From: Bacteroidales bacterium
GTDB lineage: Bacteria > Bacteroidota > Bacteroidia > Bacteroidales > UBA932
DNA length: 30,640 bases
NCBI GenBank assembly: GCA_004555145.1
Contig: SFJB01000006.1
Coordinates: forward strand, 1-30,640
Reading direction: 5' to 3'
The position numbers and the translations under genes are program-made. Under the pieces are notes generated by a model that ran no database searches, was not told the DNA's origin, and saw only the letters and a program-made list of their open reading frames with translations. This document shows, piece after piece, positions 8,799 to 16,846 of this stretch (the stretch's first letter is position 1; each line of letters opens with the position of its first letter).

Positions 8799-9536
8799 GC
8801 ATCGGAAAGGGTCTGCGGGCTCAGGAATGCGGGTTTTGATCCCGGGAAGGCCTTGGAATGGGGTGCAGAGGGGGTGTTTGGGCTCAGGAACGGCGAAATT
8901 GATCCCGGGAGGCCATCAGGAAGGGTCTGCGGGCTCAGGAATGCGGGTTTTGAGCCCGGGAAGGCCTTGGAATGGGGTGCAGGAGGGGTATTTGGGCTCA
9001 GGGACGGCGAAATTGATCCCGAGAGGCCACCGGAAAGGGTCTGCGGGCTCAGGAATGCGAGTTTTGATCCCGGGAAGGCCTTGGAACGGGGTGCGGAAGG
9101 GGTATTTGGGCTTGGAAATGCTAAATCTGAGCCAGAGAGGCAGTCGGGAGGTGCCTGCGGGCTCAGGAATGCGAGTTTTGAGCCCGGAAAGGCCCTGCGA
9201 AGGGGCTGAAGAGGGGTATTTGGGCTTGGAAATGCTAAATCTGAGCCAGAGAGGCCGTCGGGAGGTGCCTGCGGGCTCAGAAATGCGGGTTTTGAGCCCG
9301 GGAGGGCCTTGGAAGGGGCTGCACGAGGGGTGATTGGGCTTGGAAAACCCGAAATTGAGCCAGAGAGGCCGTCGGAAAGGGTCTGCGGGCTCAGGAATGC
9401 GAGTTTTGATCCCGGGAAGGCCTTGGAACGGGGTGCGGAAGGGGAGTTTGGGCTTGGAAATGCCAAATCTGATCCAGGGTGGCCGTCGGGAGGTGCTTGT
9501 GGGCTCAGGAATGCGGGTTTTGATCCCGGGAAGGCC
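8799..9536. repeat. 114-base higher-order tandem repeat array (alternating 63- and 51-base half-units)
   Basis: The GGGCTC/GGGCTT word recurs at 8817, 8880, 8931, 8994, 9045, 9108, 9159, 9222, 9273, 9336, 9387, 9450 and 9501, so spacing alternates 63, 51, 63, 51 and so on. Each pair makes an exact 114-base unit; there are six full units, with partial ones at both edges (from about 8799 and to about 9536). The two half-unit types share a ~36-base core with an inverted repeat, for example GGGCTCA 8931-8937 and TGAGCCC 8951-8957, often followed by CCCGGG and AGGCC. In later copies the 51-base type changes to GGGCTTGGAAATGC...TGAGCCAGAGAGGC, a second subfamily. The plus strand is strikingly G/purine-rich with repeated GGGG runs. 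The array fills the space between the convergent tolC-like and metH genes. It is open in several frames because 114 is divisible by three, but no credible start or codon bias supports a protein. Confidence 0.9.
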
Positions 9537-9577
9537 ATCGGCTTGCTTGCGTATTGCTGACCGGACAAACCCCAACG

Positions 9578-12500
9578 CTATTTCCTGAGGCTGTTGAGGA
9601 AGAGGGCCTTCTCGGCTTCGGTGAAGGAGCGCCTGGCGGCGTAGGCATCGAGAGCCTCACTATCCAGACGGCGGATTTCAGGATAGGATGCCTCCGGGTG
9701 GGCGAAAACCAGACCGCAGATGCTGGCATCAGGAATCATTGCGCAGCTGTCAGTAAGCTCTATTCCCAGAGAATCGGCTCCCGGAAGCAGACGCAGTATG
9801 TCTCTTTTGAGGGAATGGTCGGGACAGCTGGCATAGCCTGCGGCAGGCTTGATGATTTTGCAGGAAGGGACATCTTTTCCCTTCATCTGAGCTTTGAGCT
9901 CCTCGTCCAGCCACAGCGATGCTGCCTCAGCCAGAGTCAGACGGACCGAGCGTTCCATCATAGGGATATATTCGCTTTTGCAGGCAGGGCAATCGCAGCC
10001 CGGACGGTGTGCGCTCCTATCGTGCACACTGATTGCGAACATTCCGGCGCTGGAGTTGAAACCGTATGCGGCCGGGGCAACGAAATCACTCAATGACAGA
10101 CCTTTACCCTCCTTCTGCCGCAGCATCTGGAGTCTGAAATCAGCGGAAACAATGTCATCCCCTTCGGAGTGGCAGGCATCGAAACGGGCGCAGAGGGTGA
10201 TGCGGCAGGAATCGTCCTTAACCATCCTTTCTATTGCGTCCACAGCATCGGAGTTGAGCCTGGCCATTTCTTCCTCGCTCTCTCTGGTGCCGGGCTTGAT
10301 GCCCCAAATGGCATAAAACAGCTGCCAGTCAAAATATGGCAGGAGCTCACTTATGCTGAAGCTCCGCGCTTCGATGCTCTCGAAAAATGCTCCCTTGAGA
10401 TAGCTCTCTGTAGGGAAAGGCTCTCTCCTGGCACCGGCCTCGCCTTCAGTGCGGGCAGTGTCGCGGGATTCGTATATTTCCCTCAGCTTCCTCTGCTTGT
10501 CGTGCTCCTCCGCCTCCGTGCCCTTCCTGTCGGACATCAGGCGGCCTGCGAGCACTGCGCTTGCGGATGCGTCCGGTCCGTAGAACACGTGGTCGTAGAG
10601 CGGTGCGAGTTTGACTGCGGTGTGCAGGGCAGAGGTGGTGGCTCCGCCTATGAGCAGGGGTGTGTCCATCCCGCGTGCGCTCATCTCCCGGCATAATTCC
10701 TCCATCTGATAAAGGGAAGGAGTGATCAGCCCGCTGACTCCTATGATGTCGGCAGCTGTAAGTTCAGCCTGCTCGAGTATGGTCTCCTTGGGAACCATCA
10801 CTCCCAGGTCGGTGACCTCGAAACCGTTGCATCCCATCACTATTCCGGTGATGTTCTTGCCTATGTCGTGGACATCTCCCTTGACCGTGGCCATCAGAAT
10901 TCGGGGCTTTGCATTGGAGTTCTCGGCGCTGTCCTGCTCCATATATGGGCGCAGCACTGCCACCGCATCCCGCATTACCTTGGCTGACTTGACCACCTGT
11001 GGGAGGAACATCTTTCCCTCGGCGAAGAGCTCGCCCACCTTCGCCATTCCGTCCATAAGAGGTCCTTCAATGACGTCCACAGCCTTGCCCTTTTCCTTCA
11101 GACATTCGAGTATGTCCGCTTCCAAACCGGTGGAAACGCCCCTTACCAGAGCTTTCACAATCCTTTCGCCTACGGGCGCGGAGGAGTCCGGGGATGCCTG
11201 GGAAGGAGTTGCGCTGCCGCTTTCTGCCGTTTTCGCTTCCATCATTGCCGAGGCAAGCTCTATGAGGCGTTCGGTGGCGCCGGGGTCTCTGTCCAGAATC
11301 ACGTCCTCGACGGCGCGCAGCAGCTTCGGCTCGATGTCGTCGTAGATCCTGAGCATGGCAGGGTTGACTATGCCCATATCGAGTCCGGCTGCGGTGGCGT
11401 GGTAGAGGAATACGGAGTGCATGGCTTCGCGGACGGCATTGTTGCCCCTGAACGCGAAGGAAAGGTTGGAGATGCCTCCGGAGCAGAGGGCGCCCGGAAG
11501 ATTGCCCTTGATCCAGCGCACCGCTTCTATGAAATCTATGCCGTAGCGGGCGTGTTCGGCTATGCCCGTGCCCACGGACAGCACGTTGACGTCAAATATT
11601 ATGTCGCTGCGCCTGAAACCCAGCTTTTCGGTGAGCAGCCTGTATGCGCGGGCGCAAATCTCTATCTTTCTTCCGTAATCCGTGGCCTGTCCCTGCTCGT
11701 CGAAGGCCATCACTACCACGGCTGCACCCAGAGCCTTGATTTCCCGTGCCTTGAGCAGGAATGCCTCCTCTCCTTCCTTGAGGGAGATGGAGTTTACGAT
11801 GCACTTTCCCTGGGCGTTTTTCAAGCCTGCGAGTATGGTGTCCCAGTGGGATGAGTCCACCATAATTGCCGCCCTTGCCACGGCAGGCTCACCGGATATG
11901 TATCTGAGGAACTTTTCCATCTCGGCGCGCGAATCGAGCATCGCATCGTCCATATTGATGTCGATGATGTCGGCGCCGCTCTCTATCTGTCCTGCCGCCA
12001 CCTGCAGGGCGCTGTCGTAATCCCCGGCAGCTATAAGTTTCGCGAACTTGCGGGATCCGGCTACATTGGTGCGCTCTCCCACGTTGGTGAAGTTGAGGCT
12101 CTTGTCCACGCTAAAGGCTTCGAGCCCGCTCACGTGCAGGCACTCCCTAAGCACCGGGATGCGCCTCGGGGCTGTTCCTCGCACAGCTTCTGCAATGGCG
12201 CGTATGTGGTCCGGAGTGGTGCCGCAGCAACCTCCGACTATGTTGAGCAGGCCCTTGCCAGCCATCCTTCCCACGGCCTCTGCCATCTGCGCTGGACTCT
12301 GGTCGTAGGCTCCCATTTCGTTCGGGAGACCGGCGTTCGGATGGCAGCTGACCGCGCACCCGGCCCAGCGTGAAACGTCCTCCACCATTGGACTGAGCTC
12401 CTCTGCTCCAAGCGAACAGTTCAGCCCGAAAGACAGGGGAGAGGCGTGCTCCACGCTGCGGTAGAAGGCCTCGATGGTCTGGCCTGTGAGCGTCCTTCCG

Positions 12501-13066
12501 CTGCGGTCGCTTGCCGAGGCGGAAATCATTAGCGGCAGCTGCCTGTCCATCTTGGAGAGGGCATAAATCGCCGCCTTGGCGTTGAGGGCATCGAAACAGG
12601 TCTCGAGCAGAAGCAGGTCCACGCCTCCCTCGATGAGGGCGTGCATCTGCTCGCCGTATGCCAGGACCATGTCATCGAAGCTGTAGCGCCTGTATCCTGG
12701 ATCGGAGAGGTCCTGGGCGAGGGTGAGGGACTTGCCGCTCGGGCCTATGCTCCCCGCTACCCATACCTTCCGCCTGGCGCTGCGGGCGGCGGACACGGCA
12801 ATCCTCGCCGAGGCCAGAGCCATGGCTGCGGCATCCTCGCTGCGGCCGTACTCGCTCTGGGATATCCTGTTGGCTGAGAATGAATTGGTTTCTATGATGT
12901 CAGCGCCCGCCTCTATGTAGGCGCGGTGAATATCCTCCACAGTGGCAGCGTCGCTGAGGTTGAATTCCTCGCTGTTGCCGCTCAGCCCCCTGCTCTGGAG
13001 CATAGTGCCCATGGCACCGTCAAGTATGAGTATGCGCTCTCCCAGCGCTGAGAGTATATCCTGCAT
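9578..13066 (-). CDS. metH: Cobalamin-dependent methionine synthase
   Basis: Transfers methyl from 5-methyltetrahydrofolate to homocysteine through methylcobalamin, giving methionine. The 1162 residues show all modules in order: homocysteine domain with zinc Cys in NCSLG (about 217) and GGCCGTTPDH (about 281-282); pterin domain from FTNVGERTNVAGS (about 325) through DINMDDAMLD (about 370); B12 cap (about 640-720); B12-binding domain with axial His in DVHDIGKN (about 733) and GVSGLITPS (about 777); and a reactivation domain with the SAM-site motif KPAAGYASCPDHS (about 1072). E. coli MetH is about 1227 residues; the shortening is mostly in the last domain, which also carries an unusual CDCPAC cluster near 1025. 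The frame is open further upstream, but the start at 13066 gives the typical N-terminus and a good ribosome site. It overlaps the metF stop by one base, as expected for a methionine operon. Confidence 0.96.
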   Translation of the reverse strand: MQDILSALGERILILDGAMGTMLQSRGLSGNSEEFNLSDAATVEDIHRAYIEAGADIIETNSFSANRISQSEYGRSEDAAAMALASARIAVSAARSARRKVWVAGSIGPSGKSLTLAQDLSDPGYRRYSFDDMVLAYGEQMHALIEGGVDLLLLETCFDALNAKAAIYALSKMDRQLPLMISASASDRSGRTLTGQTIEAFYRSVEHASPLSFGLNCSLGAEELSPMVEDVSRWAGCAVSCHPNAGLPNEMGAYDQSPAQMAEAVGRMAGKGLLNIVGGCCGTTPDHIRAIAEAVRGTAPRRIPVLRECLHVSGLEAFSVDKSLNFTNVGERTNVAGSRKFAKLIAAGDYDSALQVAAGQIESGADIIDINMDDAMLDSRAEMEKFLRYISGEPAVARAAIMVDSSHWDTILAGLKNAQGKCIVNSISLKEGEEAFLLKAREIKALGAAVVVMAFDEQGQATDYGRKIEICARAYRLLTEKLGFRRSDIIFDVNVLSVGTGIAEHARYGIDFIEAVRWIKGNLPGALCSGGISNLSFAFRGNNAVREAMHSVFLYHATAAGLDMGIVNPAMLRIYDDIEPKLLRAVEDVILDRDPGATERLIELASAMMEAKTAESGSATPSQASPDSSAPVGERIVKALVRGVSTGLEADILECLKEKGKAVDVIEGPLMDGMAKVGELFAEGKMFLPQVVKSAKVMRDAVAVLRPYMEQDSAENSNAKPRILMATVKGDVHDIGKNITGIVMGCNGFEVTDLGVMVPKETILEQAELTAADIIGVSGLITPSLYQMEELCREMSARGMDTPLLIGGATTSALHTAVKLAPLYDHVFYGPDASASAVLAGRLMSDRKGTEAEEHDKQRKLREIYESRDTARTEGEAGARREPFPTESYLKGAFFESIEARSFSISELLPYFDWQLFYAIWGIKPGTRESEEEMARLNSDAVDAIERMVKDDSCRITLCARFDACHSEGDDIVSADFRLQMLRQKEGKGLSLSDFVAPAAYGFNSSAGMFAISVHDRSAHRPGCDCPACKSEYIPMMERSVRLTLAEAASLWLDEELKAQMKGKDVPSCKIIKPAAGYASCPDHSLKRDILRLLPGADSLGIELTDSCAMIPDASICGLVFAHPEASYPEIRRLDSEALDAYAARRSFTEAEKALFLNSLRK

Positions 13067-13998
13067 CAGAAGCACTCCTTTAAGATGTTCACGATATTCG
13101 CGGCCTTGCCCATAGTGTAGAAATGCACGGCAGGTGCGCCGTGGGCAATAAGATCGCGGCACTGCTCCTTGCACCAGCTCTGGCCGATTTCATATACGGC
13201 CTGCTTGTCTTCCCTGTGGGCTGCAATCTCCTTAGTGAGATCCCGGGGGATATCGATCGAGAAGGACTTGGGAAGCATTTCCACCTGTTTTACGGTGGAA
13301 ATCGGCTTCAGCCCGGGGATTATCGGGACCGTGATGCCGGCCTTGCGGCAGAGCCTCTCGAAGCGGTAGAAGTCCTCGTTGTCGAAGAACATCTGCGTGA
13401 TGATGTAATCCGCTCCCGCGTCCACCTTGCGCTTGAGGTTGGCTATGTCATCCTCTATGTTGGCGCACTCGAAATGCTTCTCCGGGTAGGCTCCTACGCC
13501 TATGCTGAAAAAGCCCTTGCAGTCGCGTTCATCCTCGAACCCGCGTATTGCCGCAACGAGCTCGTTGGCGTGCGTGTAGCCTCCCGGCTCCGGAGTGAAA
13601 CGCTTCTCCCCGCTCACGCAGTCACCCCTGAGGGCGAGCACATTGCTTATGTCCATAAACTTGAAGTCCTGGAGCTGGAACTCGATCTGCTCGGCGGTTG
13701 CTCCGCCGCAGATGAGGTGTGGCACCACCTCCACCTTGAGCTCCGACTGAATGGCTCCGCAGACTGCACTCTCGCTCACGCGCTTCCGTACCAGGCGCCT
13801 GGTGTAACTTCCGTCCTCCTGCCTCCGGTATTCGTATTCGTCCCTGTGGCAGGTGATGTTGATGTAGCGCGGGCTGAACTCCATAAAGGGACGTATACCT
13901 TCGATGAGCTCGGTCTTGGTGATACCGGTCAACGGGGGCACTATTTCGAGTGATGGATATGCCTGTCTGCTTGAGGCGAGAATGTCGGAAACTTTCAT
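13066..13998 (-). CDS. metF: 5,10-methylenetetrahydrofolate reductase
   Basis: Reduces 5,10-methylene-THF to 5-methyl-THF, the methyl donor used by the MetH encoded next to it. The 310-residue protein has the single-domain bacterial MetF fold with FAD/folate motifs: EIVPPLTG near the N-terminus (about 18-25), VVPHLICGGA (about 91), NVLALRGD (about 115), GAYPEKH (about 160), ITQMFFDNE (about 190) and PGLKPI (about 218). The start at 13998 (MKVSDILASS) is preferred; a TTG 30 bases upstream would add a hydrophobic leader that makes no sense for a cytoplasmic enzyme and would overlap the -7 element. First gene of the metF-metH operon. The intergenic region is only about 80 bases, too short for a cobalamin riboswitch. 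Confidence 0.95.
   Translation of the reverse strand: MKVSDILASSRQAYPSLEIVPPLTGITKTELIEGIRPFMEFSPRYINITCHRDEYEYRRQEDGSYTRRLVRKRVSESAVCGAIQSELKVEVVPHLICGGATAEQIEFQLQDFKFMDISNVLALRGDCVSGEKRFTPEPGGYTHANELVAAIRGFEDERDCKGFFSIGVGAYPEKHFECANIEDDIANLKRKVDAGADYIITQMFFDNEDFYRFERLCRKAGITVPIIPGLKPISTVKQVEMLPKSFSIDIPRDLTKEIAAHREDKQAVYEIGQSWCKEQCRDLIAHGAPAVHFYTMGKAANIVNILKECF
13075..13080 (-). promoter_or_regulatory. Shine-Dalgarno site fixing the metH start
   Basis: The minus strand reads AAGGAG eight bases before the ATG at 13066, inside the 3' end of metF. Most genes here lack such a site, as is usual in Bacteroidota, so it is informative for choosing the metH start and suggests reinitiation after metF. 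Confidence 0.6.
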
Positions 13999-14006
13999 AA
14001 CAAATA

Positions 14007-14014
14007 CAAATATA
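14007..14014 (-). promoter_or_regulatory. Putative -7 promoter element for metF-metH
   Basis: The minus strand reads TATATTTG, an exact TAnnTTTG match eight bases from the metF ATG, which implies a very short leader. A TTTG lies upstream, but only 11 bases from the -7, too close. On the other strand, the SDR gene has TTTG at 14043-14046 and only a poor -7 match (TAAATATA, 14064-14071). The 81-base gap 13999-14079 is AT-rich and holds nothing else I can see. Confidence 0.4.
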
Positions 14015-14079
14015 ACGAGTTTTTTCAAATTAATGTGTTAAATTTGTAAGACTGTAGTCAAGTTAAATATAGGGTAATT

Positions 14080-14832
14080 ATGGAAATATCATTGAAAGGA
14101 AAAGTTGCCGTGGTGACCGGCGGTACCCGTGGAATCGGGTATGCAATTGTGAAGAAATACCTTGAGGTGGGTGCCAGCGTGGTGCTCTGCGGCTCAAAGG
14201 AGAGCACTGCAAATGCTGCTCTGGAGAAAATCAAAGCCGAGATGCCCGGTGCGGACGTGAGTGCGATAGCCCCTGACCTCTGCGACAGCGCAAGCGTGGA
14301 AGCGGCATTCAAGGGCGTGTTCGAGAAATACGGACGCTTCGACATCCTTGCCAACAATGCCGGCATCTCCCAGCACACCCTCCTTACCCAGTACACCGAC
14401 GAGGAGGTGGACAAGATCCTGGATGTGAACATCAAGGCCGTGTTCATGTGTGCGCGTGCGGCTGCAAGGATAATGAAGGAAAACGGAGGCGGATGCATCA
14501 TCAACACTTCTTCCGTAGTGAGCATCTACGGCCAGCCTTCAGGCTGCCTCTACCCGACTTCCAAGTTCGCGGTGAACGGACTCACCAAGAGCCTGGCAAG
14601 GGAGCTTGCCAAATACAACATCAGAGTCAATGCCGTCGCTCCGGGCGTGACCAGGACAGATATGGTGGATAATCTCCCGGATGAGATGATCAAGCCGCTC
14701 ATTGCCCGCATTCCTATCGGAAGGATGTGCGAACCGGAAGACATAGCAAACGCCTATCTCTTCCTTTCCAGCGAACTGGCATCTTACATCACCGGCATCG
14801 TAGTCCCTGTGGACGGAGCTGTAGTAATATAG
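14080..14832 (+). CDS. Short-chain dehydrogenase/reductase, FabG-like
   Basis: An NAD(P)H-dependent oxidoreductase of the classical SDR type, 250 residues. Seen in the sequence: the Rossmann motif GGTRGIG (about 12-18), NNAG (about 91-94), the catalytic Ser in NTSSVVS (about 143), Tyr-x3-Lys as YPTSK (about 157-161), and the C-terminal IADE/EDIA-type segment ending in SYITGIVVPVDGAVV. This matches 3-oxoacyl-ACP reductase-like proteins, but many SDRs share it, and no fatty-acid genes are nearby, so the substrate is open. It starts a long plus-strand run, and the next gene begins 11 bases later; whether it belongs functionally to the peptide-type cassette downstream is unknown. Confidence 0.88.
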   Translation: MEISLKGKVAVVTGGTRGIGYAIVKKYLEVGASVVLCGSKESTANAALEKIKAEMPGADVSAIAPDLCDSASVEAAFKGVFEKYGRFDILANNAGISQHTLLTQYTDEEVDKILDVNIKAVFMCARAAARIMKENGGGCIINTSSVVSIYGQPSGCLYPTSKFAVNGLTKSLARELAKYNIRVNAVAPGVTRTDMVDNLPDEMIKPLIARIPIGRMCEPEDIANAYLFLSSELASYITGIVVPVDGAVVI

Positions 14833-14843
14833 CAGCACTGGCG

Positions 14844-15968
14844 ATGGATCAGGCCCAGAGTCTTTTCTTTACACTTCTGCGAAGCGGTCTCTGGGGCACG
14901 GTCCCGGACGTTTCATCCTTCCGGCCCTCGGCAGAGGATTGGAAGGATGTCCTGCGCATTGCCAAGGAACAGACTGTCATAGGTCTGGTGGCGGAAGGAG
15001 CCGCTTTGTGCCCTTCGGGCTTTGTGCCTGAGGCCGTGGGCCTGCGCCTGATAGGTCTGTGCGAGAGCATACGCCGCCGCAATACTCAGACAAATTCCGT
15101 AATCGCTTCCCTCGTAGCCCTTTTCGCCGGGGACGGAATCCCGCTCTTTCTTCTCAAAGGACAGGGCGTAGCTTGCTGCTACCTGAAGCCGGAACTCCGT
15201 ATGCCGGGGGACATAGACCTGTTCGTGCTGCCCGAGGATTATCAGCAATCCAAGAAAACCCTATCGAAAATAGGCGTAAGAGATGAGGGAGAAGGTTTGG
15301 ACAAGCTCCATTACGGGGCTATGCATTCGGACCTTGAGATAGAGATCCACGGCACGGTGCACACCAGCCTCGGGAACAGGATCAACGGCTGCCTTGACGA
15401 TATGCAGCGCGAACTCTTCGAGACGGAATGCTGCAGAAGCCTTGAGTGCGCCGGCAAGGACGGGAGTGTGCGGATAAAGCTGCCAAGCCCTGATTTCGAC
15501 GCCCTGTTCGTCTTCATACACCTGCTGCAGCACTTCTTCTGCGGAGGGCTTGGGCTGAGGCAGTTGTGTGACTGGGCCCGCCTGCTGCACTGCTACCGGG
15601 ACTCGGTGGATGTCCCGAAACTTGAAGCCCGTCTGAAAAGAATGGGCGTTACAAGTGAGTGGAAGGCCTTTATGTCATTCATTGTGAATTATCTGTCCCT
15701 GCCCGAGGAAGACGCCATCCTCCTTGACAGGGGTTGCGAGGCCAAGGCGCGCAGAATATGGAGATACGTCGAAATGGTGGGGAATTTCGGCACCAAGATC
15801 AGGCGTCGCGACCGTACCCGTGATCCTTATCTTATCAGGAAGGTCCAGTCGTTTGTCATCAACTCAAAGTGCTTCCTTGTCCACATCGCAATCTTCCCTT
15901 TGGACTCGCTTAAGTTCTTTTGGGGCTATTTTATCACCGGCATAAGGGCCGTCATACACGGAGAATGA
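14844..15968 (+). CDS. Nucleotidyltransferase family protein (NTP_transf_5 type)
   Basis: The 374-residue protein resembles the NTP_transf_5 (PF14907) family, a polymerase-beta-like nucleotidyltransferase fold. The core is visible at residues ~100-130: FLLKGQGVACCYL followed by LRMPGDIDLFVLPED, the usual K-G and metal-binding D-x-D pattern. The remainder is alpha-helical with an LLQHFFCGGLGLRQLCDWARL segment (about 225-248), also typical. In other bacteria this family occurs next to HprK-like kinases in lasso-peptide clusters and HPr-related systems. ATG at 14844 was chosen because upstream sequence belongs to the SDR gene. It overlaps the kinase gene by four bases (ATGA). Confidence 0.82.
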   Translation: MDQAQSLFFTLLRSGLWGTVPDVSSFRPSAEDWKDVLRIAKEQTVIGLVAEGAALCPSGFVPEAVGLRLIGLCESIRRRNTQTNSVIASLVALFAGDGIPLFLLKGQGVACCYLKPELRMPGDIDLFVLPEDYQQSKKTLSKIGVRDEGEGLDKLHYGAMHSDLEIEIHGTVHTSLGNRINGCLDDMQRELFETECCRSLECAGKDGSVRIKLPSPDFDALFVFIHLLQHFFCGGLGLRQLCDWARLLHCYRDSVDVPKLEARLKRMGVTSEWKAFMSFIVNYLSLPEEDAILLDRGCEAKARRIWRYVEMVGNFGTKIRRRDRTRDPYLIRKVQSFVINSKCFLVHIAIFPLDSLKFFWGYFITGIRAVIHGE

Positions 15969-16846
15969 ATATGGAAAAATTTTATAGGATAGCAGGCCAT
16001 ACCCTTTCCCTGAGCGCAGATGCGGATTCCCGTCTGTGGTCGGTCATAGGCAACTTTTCACCCTTCGAGTATGAATACGGAGGGGAGGAGGTGCTCTGTG
16101 CGATAGAGTTGGCCGATGCCCTGCCGGAGATGCAGACGCAAAAGGTTTACCATACCGATGCGGAAGGTTTCCCGAGGCTGGAGATGGACCGCTGTGCGGA
16201 TGGTGGCTGGTGCATAGGAATGGCGCCCGAAAATTCCCTCCCTACGGTGGCCAGGCTCTTGACCGACAGCGGAATGCGCAGGGGAAAACTGGCCTTGTGC
16301 TCCGGTCCCGGAAATCTGCGCTTTGCTGTGGACAACGCATCTATGCTGATGTATGCTATGGCTTCGGCGACCCGCAGCACCCTGGAGATACACTCCTCCG
16401 TGACGCTCTGCGACGGTCGCGGATATGCGTTCCTGGGCGTGAGCGGCACGGGCAAAAGCACCCACAGCCGCCTTTGGAAAGAATACATCCCGGGCAGCGA
16501 ACTGCTCAACGACGACAATCCCGTAATCCGCATAGAGGACGGAAAGGCAATGGTTTACGGCAGTCCGTGGAGCGGAAAGACTCCGTGCTACCGCAACTTG
16601 GGCGTACCCCTCGGCGCGGTGGTGCGCCTGTCTCAGAGCCCGGAGAACCGCATACGCCCGCTAAGTGCTCTGGAAGCGTACGCGGCCATTTTCTCCTCGA
16701 GCTCCGCTTTCCGTGAAATAGACAAGCTCGCCGACGGCATACACTCCACCATCGAGCAACTGGTGTCTATTGTCAAGATGTACCACCTCGACTGTCTCCC
16801 TGACAGGGAAGCGGCCGAACTATGCCACGGCACCGTATCCAGATGA
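15965..16846 (+). CDS. HPr kinase-like / PEPCK-fold Ser kinase
   Basis: A 293-residue protein with an HprK-like C-terminal half. It shows the P-loop GVSGTGKSTHS (about 157-167), a Walker B-like LNDDNPVI (about 181-188) and a YGSPWSGKTPCYRN segment, a combination typical of HprK-related proteins found beside PqqD-like carriers. There is no HPr protein or PTS gene nearby, so classical carbon-catabolite signalling is unlikely; phosphorylation of a peptide or protein side chain is a reasonable inference by analogy with lasso-peptide tailoring kinases. The N-terminal ~140 residues (with FSPFEYEYGGEEV) are unassigned. Start at 15965 from the ATGA overlap with the upstream gene; an ATG at 15971 would give an almost identical protein. 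Confidence 0.78.
   Translation: MNMEKFYRIAGHTLSLSADADSRLWSVIGNFSPFEYEYGGEEVLCAIELADALPEMQTQKVYHTDAEGFPRLEMDRCADGGWCIGMAPENSLPTVARLLTDSGMRRGKLALCSGPGNLRFAVDNASMLMYAMASATRSTLEIHSSVTLCDGRGYAFLGVSGTGKSTHSRLWKEYIPGSELLNDDNPVIRIEDGKAMVYGSPWSGKTPCYRNLGVPLGAVVRLSQSPENRIRPLSALEAYAAIFSSSSAFREIDKLADGIHSTIEQLVSIVKMYHLDCLPDREAAELCHGTVSR

Noticed and set aside
7510..8802. 430-codon antisense frame opposite the tolC-like gene
   Set aside because: Shadow of the well-supported TolC-family gene; no family motifs.
8799..9536. CRISPR array
   Set aside because: Units are directly adjacent, long and diverged, without unique spacers or cas genes.
8642..9568. 308-codon minus-strand frame across the repeat array (and 219-codon frame at 8916-9575)
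   Set aside because: It starts with TTG, has no ribosome site, continues antisense into the tolC-like gene, and competes with other open frames created by the 114-base period; treated as a product of the repeat.
8827..9588. Several plus-strand frames inside the array
   Set aside because: Different frames are open over the same units; repetitive Gly/Arg/Glu composition and no start context.
13067..13174. Upstream extension of metH inside metF
   Set aside because: The extension has no MetH homology; the ATG at 13066 has a Shine-Dalgarno site and gives the standard N-terminus.
13999..14079. Cobalamin or SAM riboswitch before metF-metH
   Set aside because: The gap is only 81 bases and AT-rich; no conserved riboswitch core or terminator hairpin is visible.
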